From Streptomyces sp. NBC_00557 (GTDB lineage: Bacteria > Actinomycetota > Actinomycetes > Streptomycetales > Streptomycetaceae): DNA of 64,000 bases. Location of the stretch: assembly GCF_036345995.1 (NCBI RefSeq), contig NZ_CP107796.1, positions 5,022,001 to 5,086,000 of the forward strand, written 5' to 3'. The notes beneath the pieces were generated by a model. That model did no database searches, was not told the DNA's origin, and saw nothing but the letters and a program-made list of their open reading frames with translations. Below are positions 1 through 7,417 of the stretch, in pieces (the first letter of the stretch is position 1; every line of letters starts with the position of its first letter). The position numbers and the translations under genes are program-made.

Positions 1-915
1 CGTCTCCAGCGCGATGGACTTCAACTGCCCGCCGGGATGCCAGAAACGGATGCCCTCGTCGTCGATCTCGAAGGCGCCGCCCACCTTCCGGTAGGTGTTC
101 AGGAACGTCATCATCGACCGCTGCTGGGCGCCGCGGACGTAGATGTTGCCGTTGGTCGCGAGCGCGGCGGAAGCCCAGGACGCGGCCTCCAGGCGGTCCG
201 GCAGGGCGCGGTGGGTGTAGCCGGACAGCTTGTCCACACCGGTGATGCGGATCGTGCGGTCGGTGTCCATCGCGATGATCGCGCCCATCTTCTGCAGCAC
301 GCAGATGAGGTCCTCGATCTCCGGCTCGACGGCCGCGTTGGACAACTCCGTGACGCCCTCGGCGAGTACGGCCGTCAGCAGCACCTGCTCGGTCGCGCCG
401 ACGGACGGGTACGGCAGCCGGATCTTCGTGCCGCGCAGTCCCTTCGGCGCCTCCAGGTACTGCCCGTCCGCGCGCTTCTCGATGACCGCGCCGAACTGCC
501 GCAGCACGTCGAAGTGGAAGTCGATGGGCCGGCCGCCGATGTCGCAGCCGCCGAGACCCGGGATGAACGCGTGGCCGAGACGGTGCAGCAGCGGGCCGCA
601 GAAGAGGATCGGGATGCGGCTGGAGCCGGCGTGGGCATCGATGTCGGCGACGTTGGCGCTCTCGACGTACGTCGGGTCGAGCACCAGCTCGCCGGGCTCC
701 TCGCCGGGACGGACCGTCACCCCGTGCAGCTGGAGCAGGCCGCGCACGACCCGCACGTCACGGATGTCGGGAACATTGCGCAGTCGGCTCGGCGCGCTGC
801 CCAGCAGGGCGGCGACCATGGCCTTCGGTACGAGGTTCTTCGCACCTCGGACACGGATCTCGCCCTCCAGCGGGGTTCCGCCGTGGACAAGCAGGACATC
901 GTCGTTGACGGTCAT
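1..915 (-). CDS. murA: UDP-N-acetylglucosamine 1-carboxyvinyltransferase (3' end outside window)
   Basis: First committed step of peptidoglycan synthesis: transfers enolpyruvate from PEP to UDP-GlcNAc in the cytoplasm. The frame is open from ATG 915 to the window edge, about 305 residues of an enzyme usually near 450. K26-N27 in RVRGAKNLVP match the substrate-binding Lys-Asn of MurA. The catalytic loop reads GGCDIGGRPID, so the fosfomycin-reactive Cys is kept, unlike the Asp form of mycobacteria. SVGATEQVLL and the repeated inside-out barrel pattern also fit. The gene is divergent from yqgE, with a perfect palindrome 74 bases upstream of its start. Identification is secure; the C-terminal part is not visible. 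Confidence 0.96.
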   Translation of the reverse strand, partial: MTVNDDVLLVHGGTPLEGEIRVRGAKNLVPKAMVAALLGSAPSRLRNVPDIRDVRVVRGLLQLHGVTVRPGEEPGELVLDPTYVESANVADIDAHAGSSRIPILFCGPLLHRLGHAFIPGLGGCDIGGRPIDFHFDVLRQFGAVIEKRADGQYLEAPKGLRGTKIRLPYPSVGATEQVLLTAVLAEGVTELSNAAVEPEIEDLICVLQKMGAIIAMDTDRTIRITGVDKLSGYTHRALPDRLEAASWASAALATNGNIYVRGAQQRSMMTFLNTYRKVGGAFEIDDEGIRFWHPGGQLKSIALET

Positions 916-988
916 GTATCTCGCGTTCCGATGAGTTGGGCAGGGGGTGGCTGCGGCCGATCACTCGCGCAGGGGCCGGGGAGACAGC

Positions 989-1003
989 GTAATCGCCGAT
1001 TAC
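989..1003. promoter_or_regulatory. 15-bp perfect palindrome upstream of murA
   Basis: GTAATCGCCGATTAC has 7-base arms around one central base. It lies 74 bases upstream of the murA start and 184 bases before yqgE. It is AT-richer than its surroundings, as operator sites in Streptomyces often are. No regulator is assigned. The rest of the 271-base divergent gap shows no gene. Confidence 0.4.
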
Positions 1004-1186
1004 CCCCCGTCCGTAAGTCCAAGTACCGCCCAGACACGTCATAGCTGTGTCACAACACGAACCGTGCGCTTTCGGACACATGGGGTCACCGCTCGCGGCG
1101 TGCGCCGGTAGTGCTTCCGCGCTCTCTGAGCTGCGTTCACTCCCCGGCCCCGATTGGCTCCCCACCGGAGGGGAAGATGCGGGATC

Positions 1187-1768
1187 ATGTCTGGCATGAC
1201 CGAGGTGTCCTCGCTCACAGGGCGGCTGCTCGTGGCCACTCCCGCCCTGGCGGACCCGAACTTCGACCGCGCGGTGGTGCTCCTTCTCGACCACGACGAG
1301 GAGGGCTCCCTCGGTGTCGTCCTCAACCGCCCCACCCCGGTGGACGTGGGCGACATCCTGGAGGGCTGGGCCGACCTCACCGGCGAGCCCGGTGTGGTCT
1401 TCCAGGGCGGCCCCGTCTCGCTGGACTCGGCGCTCGGCGTCGCGGTGATCCCCGGCGGGGCGAACGGCGACCTCGCCCCGCTGGGCTGGCGCCGGGTGCA
1501 CGGCGCGATCGGCCTGGTCGACCTGGAGGCGCCGCCGGAGCTGCTGGCCTCCGCCCTGGGCTCCCTGCGCATCTTCGCCGGATACGCCGGCTGGGGGCCG
1601 GGCCAGCTGGAGGACGAGCTGGTCGAGGGCGCCTGGTACGTGGTCGAGTCCGAGCCGGGGGACGTCTCCTCACCGGCCCCGGAGAGACTCTGGCGCGAAG
1701 TGCTGCGCCGCCAGCGCAACGAGCTGGCGATGGTGGCCACGTATCCGGACGACCCGTCGCTCAACTGA
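1187..1768 (+). CDS. YqgE/AlgH family protein (DUF179)
   Basis: 193 residues, the usual size for the family. Motifs visible are the N-terminal LTGRLLVATPALADPNFDRA, GVVLNRP, FQGGPVS and the C-terminal FAGYAGWGPGQLEDEL. The biochemical role is not established; the protein is conserved and cytoplasmic. ATG 1187 is chosen because GGAGGGGAAG ends 11 bases before it; ATG 1196 (MTEVSS) is an alternative. An earlier in-frame start at 1154 would add 11 residues without an appropriate ribosome site. The gene sits 29 bases before the DUF3039 gene and may be co-transcribed with it. Confidence 0.9.
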   Translation: MSGMTEVSSLTGRLLVATPALADPNFDRAVVLLLDHDEEGSLGVVLNRPTPVDVGDILEGWADLTGEPGVVFQGGPVSLDSALGVAVIPGGANGDLAPLGWRRVHGAIGLVDLEAPPELLASALGSLRIFAGYAGWGPGQLEDELVEGAWYVVESEPGDVSSPAPERLWREVLRRQRNELAMVATYPDDPSLN

Positions 1769-1797
1769 AGGCTGTGAGCTTCAGTACCCTTGGGCTT

Positions 1798-2076
1798 ATG
1801 AGCACTCTCGAGCCCGAGCGCGGGACTGGTACGGGGACCCTCGTAGAGCCGACGCCACAGGTGTCCCACGGCGACGGCGACCACGAGCGCTTCGCCCACT
1901 ATGTCCAGAAGGACAAGATCATGGCGAGCGCCCTCGACGGCACCCCCGTCGTGGCGCTGTGCGGCAAGGTCTGGGTGCCGGGCCGCGACCCGAAGAAGTA
2001 CCCCGTGTGTCCCATGTGCAAGGAGATCTACGAATCCATGGGCAGCGGCGGCGACGACAAGGGCGGCGACAAGTAG
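1798..2076 (+). CDS. DUF3039 family protein
   Basis: 92-residue cytoplasmic protein conserved in actinobacteria. The family core is visible: HYVQKDKIMASALDGTPVVALCGKVWVP followed by PVCPMCKEIYESM in residues about 40-82, with a CxxC pair plus an earlier Cys that could bind a metal. The C-terminus is a Gly/Asp/Lys tail. ATG 1798 is the only start that leaves the family length; the longer open frame upstream is the antisense-free shadow of yqgE. Function unknown. A strong hairpin follows at 2099. Confidence 0.88.
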   Translation: MSTLEPERGTGTGTLVEPTPQVSHGDGDHERFAHYVQKDKIMASALDGTPVVALCGKVWVPGRDPKKYPVCPMCKEIYESMGSGGDDKGGDK

Positions 2077-2098
2077 GGGCCCGTCCGAGTCCGTGAGG

Positions 2099-2123
2099 CC
2101 CCCGGTGCGCGCGCCGGGGGTTT
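2099..2123 (+). terminator. Rho-independent-like terminator after DUF3039 gene
   Basis: CCCCCGG and CCGGGGG arms around TGCGCGCG, followed by TTT. It closes the yqgE-DUF3039 unit. Confidence 0.6.
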
Positions 2124-2142
2124 CGCCGTCCTCTGGTCGGGC

Positions 2143-2158
2143 AGTGGTCCAGACCGGT
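2143..2158. promoter_or_regulatory. DasR-like operator (dre) upstream of GH20 gene
   Basis: AGTGGTCCAGACCGGT matches 14 of 16 positions of the known DasR site A(G/C)TGGTCTAGACCA(G/C)T, the same score as the three sites beside nagE2/nagE1/nagF in this window. It lies 78 bases upstream of the hexosaminidase start. DasR is the GlcNAc-responsive GntR repressor of Streptomyces, and a GlcNAc-releasing enzyme is a natural target. Binding is inferred from the motif only. Confidence 0.65.
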
Positions 2159-2170
2159 AGCCTCGTCGCG

Positions 2171-2210
2171 GTTGTGCACAGAGCGAAACGGTCGTTGCGC
2201 ACAGTGCAAC
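2171..2210. promoter_or_regulatory. Direct and inverted repeat before GH20 gene
   Basis: GTTGTGCACAG at 2171 and GTTGCGCACAG at 2194 are 11-base direct repeats 23 bases apart. The second also forms an inverted repeat, GTTGC with GCAAC at 2206. This ends 26 bases before the GH20 start and may be a second operator or part of the promoter. No factor is assigned. Confidence 0.35.
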
Positions 2211-2236
2211 GCCTGGGGCGGAGGTACGACGGCGGC

Positions 2237-3949
2237 ATGAGCGGCACACCCCGCGGGGCGAGCGACCGGTTCCGTGCGGCGCCCGACCGGTGCCTCTTTC
2301 CGGAGCCTCAGGTGGCGTTGATCCCGGCGCCGAGCAGCCTGGCGGCCTCGTTGCCCGGCGGCGGCACCGGGTTCGTCGTCGACGGGGACACCGGGATCGA
2401 GGCCACCGAGAGCACCGAGCGGGTCGCACGCTGGCTGCGGACCTCCGTCGGGGCCGCGACCGGGCTGCCGCTGGCCCCGCACCGCGACAGCGGTTCCCGC
2501 ATCCTGCTGCGGATCAATCCCTCGCTCGAGGACGAGTTCGGCAGCCCCGAGGCCTATCAGCTGTCCGCCGACGGCTGTCTGGTCGGCATCGACGGCGCGA
2601 GCGAGGCCGGCCTGTTCTGGGGCGCCCAGACCTTCCGCCAGCTGCTCGGTCCCGAGGCGTTCCGGCGCGCTCCGGTCACCGGCCGCACCGCGTGGGAGGT
2701 CCCGGCCGTCACCGTGCGCGACGCGCCCCGGTTCCGCTGGCGGGGTCTGCTCCTGGACGTGGCCCGGCACTTCATGCCCAAGGACGGCGTGCTGCGCTAT
2801 CTCGACCTGATGGCCGCGCACAAACTGAACGTCTTCCACTTCCATCTGACCGACGACCAGGGCTGGCGGCTCGAGATCAAGCGGTATCCGAAACTGACCG
2901 AAACCGCCTCCTGGCGGCCGCGGTCGAGATTCGGTCACCGGGCCTCCCCGCTGTGGGAGGAGAAACCGCACGGGGGTTACTACACCCAGGACGACATCCG
3001 GGAGATCGTCGCCTACGCCGCGGAGCGGCACATCACCGTCGTCCCCGAGATCGAGGTACCCGGGCATTCGCAGGCCGCCATCGCCGCGTACCCGGAGCTC
3101 GGCAACACCGACGTCGTCGACACCACCGCGCTCACCGTCTGGGACGACTGGGGCATCTCGGCCAACGTGCTCGCCCCCACCGACACCGTCCTGCGCTTCT
3201 ACGAGGGGGTGTTCGAGGAGGTTCTGGAGCTGTTCCCGTCACGGTTCGTCCATGTCGGCGGCGACGAGTGCCGCAAGGACCAGTGGGCCGCATCGGCGAC
3301 CGCCAGGAACCGGATCGCCGGCCTCGGCCTGGCCGACGAGGACGAGCTGCAGGCGTGGTTCATCGGCCACTTCGACGCCTGGCTCGCCGCGCGCGGGCGC
3401 CGGCTCATCGGCTGGGACGAGATCCTGCAGGGCGGGCTCGCGAAGGGGGCCGCGGTGTCCTCCTGGCGCGGTTACCGCGGCGGGATCGCGGCCGCGCGGG
3501 CCGGGCACGACGTCGTCATGTGCCCGGAGCAGTACGTGTACCTGGACCACCGTCAGGCCCCGGGCGCGGACGAACCTGTGCCGATCGGGTACGTGCGCAC
3601 CCTGGAGGACGTCTACCGGTTCGAGCCGGTGCCGGACGGGCTCACCGAGGCCGAGGCCCGGCATGTGCTGGGGACTCAGGCCAACGTCTGGACCGAGGTG
3701 CTGGAGGACGCCGCGCGCGTGGACTACCAGGCCTTCCCCCGGCTCGCCGCCTTCGCCGAGGTGGCCTGGAGTCGCCTGCCCGCGCCCGCGCAGCGGGACT
3801 TCGCCGGCTTCGAGCGCCGTATGACGGCCCATTACGCGCGGCTCGACGCCCTCGGCGTCGCCTACCGGCCGCCCGCCGGCCCCCGGCCGTGGCAGAAGCG
3901 CCCCGGCGTCCTCGGCCGCCCGATCGAGGGACCGCCGCCCGCCGGGTGA
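2237..3949 (+). CDS. Beta-N-acetylhexosaminidase, GH20 family
   Basis: 570 residues. Removes terminal GlcNAc (or GalNAc) from chito-oligosaccharides or muropeptides by substrate-assisted catalysis. The N-terminal GH20b-like domain (about 25-165) precedes the barrel. HFHLTDDQGWRLEIKRYP and the catalytic Asp-Glu pair D343-E344 in HVGGDECRKDQW are present, as are the VPEIEVPGHSQAA and WTEVL motifs. No signal peptide is visible, so it probably acts in the cytoplasm on imported sugars. ATG 2237 has GGAGGT 11 bases upstream; the longer open frame has no such site. A DasR-like operator upstream suggests co-regulation with the GlcNAc PTS genes at 48-51 kb. Confidence 0.93.
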   Translation: MSGTPRGASDRFRAAPDRCLFPEPQVALIPAPSSLAASLPGGGTGFVVDGDTGIEATESTERVARWLRTSVGAATGLPLAPHRDSGSRILLRINPSLEDEFGSPEAYQLSADGCLVGIDGASEAGLFWGAQTFRQLLGPEAFRRAPVTGRTAWEVPAVTVRDAPRFRWRGLLLDVARHFMPKDGVLRYLDLMAAHKLNVFHFHLTDDQGWRLEIKRYPKLTETASWRPRSRFGHRASPLWEEKPHGGYYTQDDIREIVAYAAERHITVVPEIEVPGHSQAAIAAYPELGNTDVVDTTALTVWDDWGISANVLAPTDTVLRFYEGVFEEVLELFPSRFVHVGGDECRKDQWAASATARNRIAGLGLADEDELQAWFIGHFDAWLAARGRRLIGWDEILQGGLAKGAAVSSWRGYRGGIAAARAGHDVVMCPEQYVYLDHRQAPGADEPVPIGYVRTLEDVYRFEPVPDGLTEAEARHVLGTQANVWTEVLEDAARVDYQAFPRLAAFAEVAWSRLPAPAQRDFAGFERRMTAHYARLDALGVAYRPPAGPRPWQKRPGVLGRPIEGPPPAG

Positions 3950-4217
3950 CCTCCCTCGCGAGGCGGTCGTTTCGAACAAGTGCCGGAAAACCGCGCCAAG
4001 CATCACCGAAGAGTGTCAACCGTCGCGCATGGTCGATGCCGTACGAAAACGGAACATCTCCGCGGTGAGGTGGGCGAACACCTCGTGATGCCGGGCGGCG
4101 GACCCCCGTCCTCGGGTCTTGCGAAGATGTGCCAGAGTTGCCACGTCCGCCCTGTGAGCACGTACCGTACGGCCACACAGGTGGGACCAGGTGGGGCAGC
4201 GGGAAGGGGCAGCCGGT

Positions 4218-5111
4218 TTGACCACGCACGCACCGCAGGCGGAGCAGGCCGTCACGCTGCCCACGACGCTGGACGAGGCCGTGGCGGCCCTCACCGCCAT
4301 GCCCGCCGCCGTGCCCGTGGCGGGCGGCACCGACCTGATGGCCGCCGTCAACTCCGGCCAGCTCAGGCCCGCCGCCCTGGTGGGCCTCGGGCGGATCAGC
4401 GAGATCCGCGGCTGGCAGTACCAGGACGGCCACGCGCTGCTCGGCGCGGGCCTCACCCACGCGCGCATGGGCCGCCCCGACTTCGCGGCCCTGATCCCGG
4501 CGCTCGCCGCCGCCGCACGCGCCGCGGGCCCGCCGCACATCCGCAACGCGGGCACCCTGGGCGGCAACATCGCCTCGGCCGCGCCCACCGGCGACGCCCT
4601 GCCGGTGCTGGCCGCCCTGGAGGCGACACTGATCATCGCGGGCCCGGGCGGAGCCCGCCGGGAGATCCCGGTGTCGCACCTGCTGGCCGGCATGGAGATG
4701 CTGCGCGGCGGCGAACTCATCGGGTACGTGCGCGTGCCGCTGCTGCACGCCCCGCAGGTCTTCCTGAAGGCCACCGGACGCACCGGCCCGGGCCGCGCGC
4801 TGGCCTCCGTGGCCGTGGTCCTCGACCCCGCCCGGCGCGGAGTGCGGTGCGCCGTCGGCGCCATAGCGCCGATGCCGCTCAGGCCCCTGGAGGCCGAGCA
4901 GTGGGTCGCCCAGCTGATCGACTGGGACAACGACCGCGCGCTCGTCCCGGAGGCCCTGAACGCCTTCGGCGAGTACGTCGCCGCCGCCTGCATCCCGGAC
5001 CCGGCGCCGGAGCCCGACGGCTCGGTGCCCGCGCTTCCGCCCGCCGTACTGCACCTGCGGCGCACCGTCGCCGCGCTGGCCCGACGAGCACTGGGGAGGG
5101 CGCTGTCGTGA
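4218..5111 (+). CDS. Molybdenum hydroxylase FAD-binding subunit (xanthine dehydrogenase family)
   Basis: About 297 residues; passes electrons from the 2Fe-2S subunit to FAD. The two FAD motifs of the CoxM/XdhB family are visible: PVAGGTDLMAAV near residue 35 and IRNAGTLGGNIASAAPTGD near residue 115. The C-terminal CO-dehydrogenase flavoprotein domain follows. TTG 4218 is chosen because GGGAAGGGG lies eight bases upstream; GTG 4191 has a poor ribosome site. The stop overlaps the next start as GTGA, so translation is likely coupled. The 268-base gap upstream shows no gene. Substrate unknown; purines are only a guess from the family. Confidence 0.88.
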   Translation: MTTHAPQAEQAVTLPTTLDEAVAALTAMPAAVPVAGGTDLMAAVNSGQLRPAALVGLGRISEIRGWQYQDGHALLGAGLTHARMGRPDFAALIPALAAAARAAGPPHIRNAGTLGGNIASAAPTGDALPVLAALEATLIIAGPGGARREIPVSHLLAGMEMLRGGELIGYVRVPLLHAPQVFLKATGRTGPGRALASVAVVLDPARRGVRCAVGAIAPMPLRPLEAEQWVAQLIDWDNDRALVPEALNAFGEYVAAACIPDPAPEPDGSVPALPPAVLHLRRTVAALARRALGRALS

Positions 5112-7417
5112 CCGACGACCAGCACGGAGAGGGCACGCCCCAGGGCGGCAGCCGCTGGGACCCGCTGCCCCAGGGCGACTACGACGACGGCGCCACCGCC
5201 TTCGTCAAGCTCCCCGAGGGCGGCATCGACGCCCTGCTGAACGGCGAGAGCCCGCTGGCCGCGCCGGGTCACGGCTATGTGCCGCCGCAGATAGCGGTCG
5301 CCCCAGGCACCGGCGACCCCGCGGCGGCGGGCAACTGGTCCGCGCCGGCGGGCGGCGCCGAGTGGCCCGACCCGAACGCCGGGCAGCAGTCACCGCACGC
5401 GGACGACCGGTTCACGTACAACCCGGGCGCGACCCAGCACTGGACCTTCGAGGAGCCCGCGGCCCCGCCCGCGCCCGGACATGACGTCACCGGGCAGTGG
5501 TCGATCCCGGTCGCCGGAGGCGATCTCCCGGACGAATCAGGCGAATTCACTACATCCTCGTTGGTCGAGCAGTGGGGCGGAACACCGCCGGCCACCCTGC
5601 CCGGCGGCGCGCCCGCACCCTGGGCGACGGACGCCTCCGCCGCCTGGAACCGCCCCGCCGAGCCGGACCGGTCCGGCCTGCCCGACCACACCGACGCGCA
5701 TCCGGCGGGCGACGCACCGGCGCCGGACGCGTACGCGCGCGACGGGCAGTACGGGCACGCTCCGGCGGGGTACGCCGAGCCCGGCCACCCGGCCGCGCCG
5801 CACACGCAGGGCACCGACGACGCGGGGGACCGGGGCGAGACCGGTCACGCGGAACCGGGCCAGGGGGAGTACGGCGCCGAGTACGGCCACGACGGGGCCG
5901 ACGGTGCGGAGTTCGGGCACGACGGGGCCGGGCACGCGGAGTCCGGGCACGCGGAACCGGGGCGTGACGGGGCCGGGAGCGCCGCGTCCGGCCGCCCGCA
6001 GACGGGCCACGGCGGGCCCGCCGGTGCCGAGTTCCGGCGCGCGGAGTCCGGCGGACACGGGGCCGGCGCTGCGGAGTCCGGCCGCCCGGAGCCGGCCCAC
6101 GACGGGGCGCACAGCGCGGAGTTCGCCCGCGACACGGCGCATCACGCGGAGTCCGGCCGCCCGGAGTCCGGGCACGCCCCGGCGGAGCAGGCCGAGTCCG
6201 GCGCCACGTCGGCCGGCCGCGGGGCCGAACCCCCGGACGCGCAGGCTCCCCGCGACGCCCACGCCCCCGCGCGGGCCCCTGAGGGCGCCGCTGAGCCCCG
6301 TACCGACCATGAGGGCCCCGCAGGCCGCCGCGCCGCCCCGCAGGCCGCCACAACGGCGGACACGGCCGGCACACGGTCCCCTGCCGCCCAGGAGACCCCG
6401 GCCGCCGCGCACCCGGACCCGGCCGCTGCCCACCGCGCCGAGACGGGCGCAGCCGAGCAGGCCTCCGACGCCGGCGCACCGCACGGCACGCGCGAGGAAC
6501 CCGCGGGGGAACCCGGCGAGCGCCCCGCGGGTGACCCCTCCGAGTCCTCCGCCGGCGGCGCCCCCCAGCACGCCGAGGCCCCCGCGGCGGACCCGGCGCC
6601 GGACAGCGCCGAGACGCATGCATCCGCGCGGGCGGACGGCGACGAGACCGGCGAGGAGGCCGCCGTACCGCCGCCGTCGCACGACGACCACCCGCTCGCC
6701 TCGTACGTCCTGCGCGTCAACGGCGTCGACCGGCCCGTCAGCGACGCCTGGATCGGCGAGTCGCTGCTGTACGTGCTGCGCGAGCGGCTCGGGCTCGCGG
6801 GCGCCAAGGACGGCTGCTCGCAGGGCGAGTGCGGGGCCTGCAACGTCCAGGTCGACGGCCGTCTGGTGGCCTCCTGCCTGGTCCCGGCGGCCACCGCGGC
6901 CGGCAGCGAGGTGCGCACCGTCGAGGGCCTCGCCGCCGACGGGCAGCCGTCCGACGTGCAGCGCGCGCTCGCCCGCTGCGGAGCCGTCCAGTGCGGTTTC
7001 TGCGTGCCCGGCATGGCGATGACCGTGCACGACCTGCTCGAGGGCAACCCCGCCCCGACCGAGCTGGAGACCCGGCAGGCGCTGTGCGGCAACCTGTGCC
7101 GCTGCTCCGGCTACCGGGGCGTGCTGGACGCCGTCAAGGAGGTCGTCGCCGAACGCGAGGCCTCGCACGCCGCCGACGCCGAGACGGACGCGGACGAGGC
7201 CCGTATTCCCCACCAGGCGGGCCCCGGCGCCGGCGGGGTCCACCCGTCGGCGTTCGAGGCGCCGGGCGCGTTCGGCACGCCGCAGACCGCTCCCGGCGGC
7301 TACGCCGGCACGCCGCCGTACGGCACACCCGACCCCTACGGCACACCGCCGCACGGCACCCCGGGACCGCACGGCCCGCACGACCCGCACTACGGCCAGG
7401 ACGGAGGACAGGCGTGA
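5108..7417 (+). CDS. 2Fe-2S subunit of molybdenum hydroxylase with long disordered N-terminal extension
   Basis: 769 residues, about 600 more than the usual 160-180 for this subunit. The enzyme part starts near residue 527 (LASYVLRVNGVDRPV). It has the plant-type cluster C570-SQGE-C575-GA-C578 with a fourth Cys in ASCLVP, and the second cluster in CGFC and CRCSGY. Residues 1-525 are Pro/Ala/Gly/Glu-rich and include degenerate short units such as GHAESG, GAEFG and ESGRPE (nt about 5880-6200). A second low-complexity tail rich in GTPPYGTP follows. GTG 5108 overlaps the upstream stop, and the same frame is open throughout, so this reads as one protein; a later internal start near 6680 cannot be excluded. 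Confidence 0.85.
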   Translation: MTDDQHGEGTPQGGSRWDPLPQGDYDDGATAFVKLPEGGIDALLNGESPLAAPGHGYVPPQIAVAPGTGDPAAAGNWSAPAGGAEWPDPNAGQQSPHADDRFTYNPGATQHWTFEEPAAPPAPGHDVTGQWSIPVAGGDLPDESGEFTTSSLVEQWGGTPPATLPGGAPAPWATDASAAWNRPAEPDRSGLPDHTDAHPAGDAPAPDAYARDGQYGHAPAGYAEPGHPAAPHTQGTDDAGDRGETGHAEPGQGEYGAEYGHDGADGAEFGHDGAGHAESGHAEPGRDGAGSAASGRPQTGHGGPAGAEFRRAESGGHGAGAAESGRPEPAHDGAHSAEFARDTAHHAESGRPESGHAPAEQAESGATSAGRGAEPPDAQAPRDAHAPARAPEGAAEPRTDHEGPAGRRAAPQAATTADTAGTRSPAAQETPAAAHPDPAAAHRAETGAAEQASDAGAPHGTREEPAGEPGERPAGDPSESSAGGAPQHAEAPAADPAPDSAETHASARADGDETGEEAAVPPPSHDDHPLASYVLRVNGVDRPVSDAWIGESLLYVLRERLGLAGAKDGCSQGECGACNVQVDGRLVASCLVPAATAAGSEVRTVEGLAADGQPSDVQRALARCGAVQCGFCVPGMAMTVHDLLEGNPAPTELETRQALCGNLCRCSGYRGVLDAVKEVVAEREASHAADAETDADEARIPHQAGPGAGGVHPSAFEAPGAFGTPQTAPGGYAGTPPYGTPDPYGTPPHGTPGPHGPHDPHYGQDGGQA

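Noticed and set aside
1039..2247. Long minus-strand ORF (402 codons) across yqgE and DUF3039
   Set aside because: High-GC antisense shadow; yqgE, the DUF3039 gene and the GH20 promoter account for the DNA, and it has no family motif.
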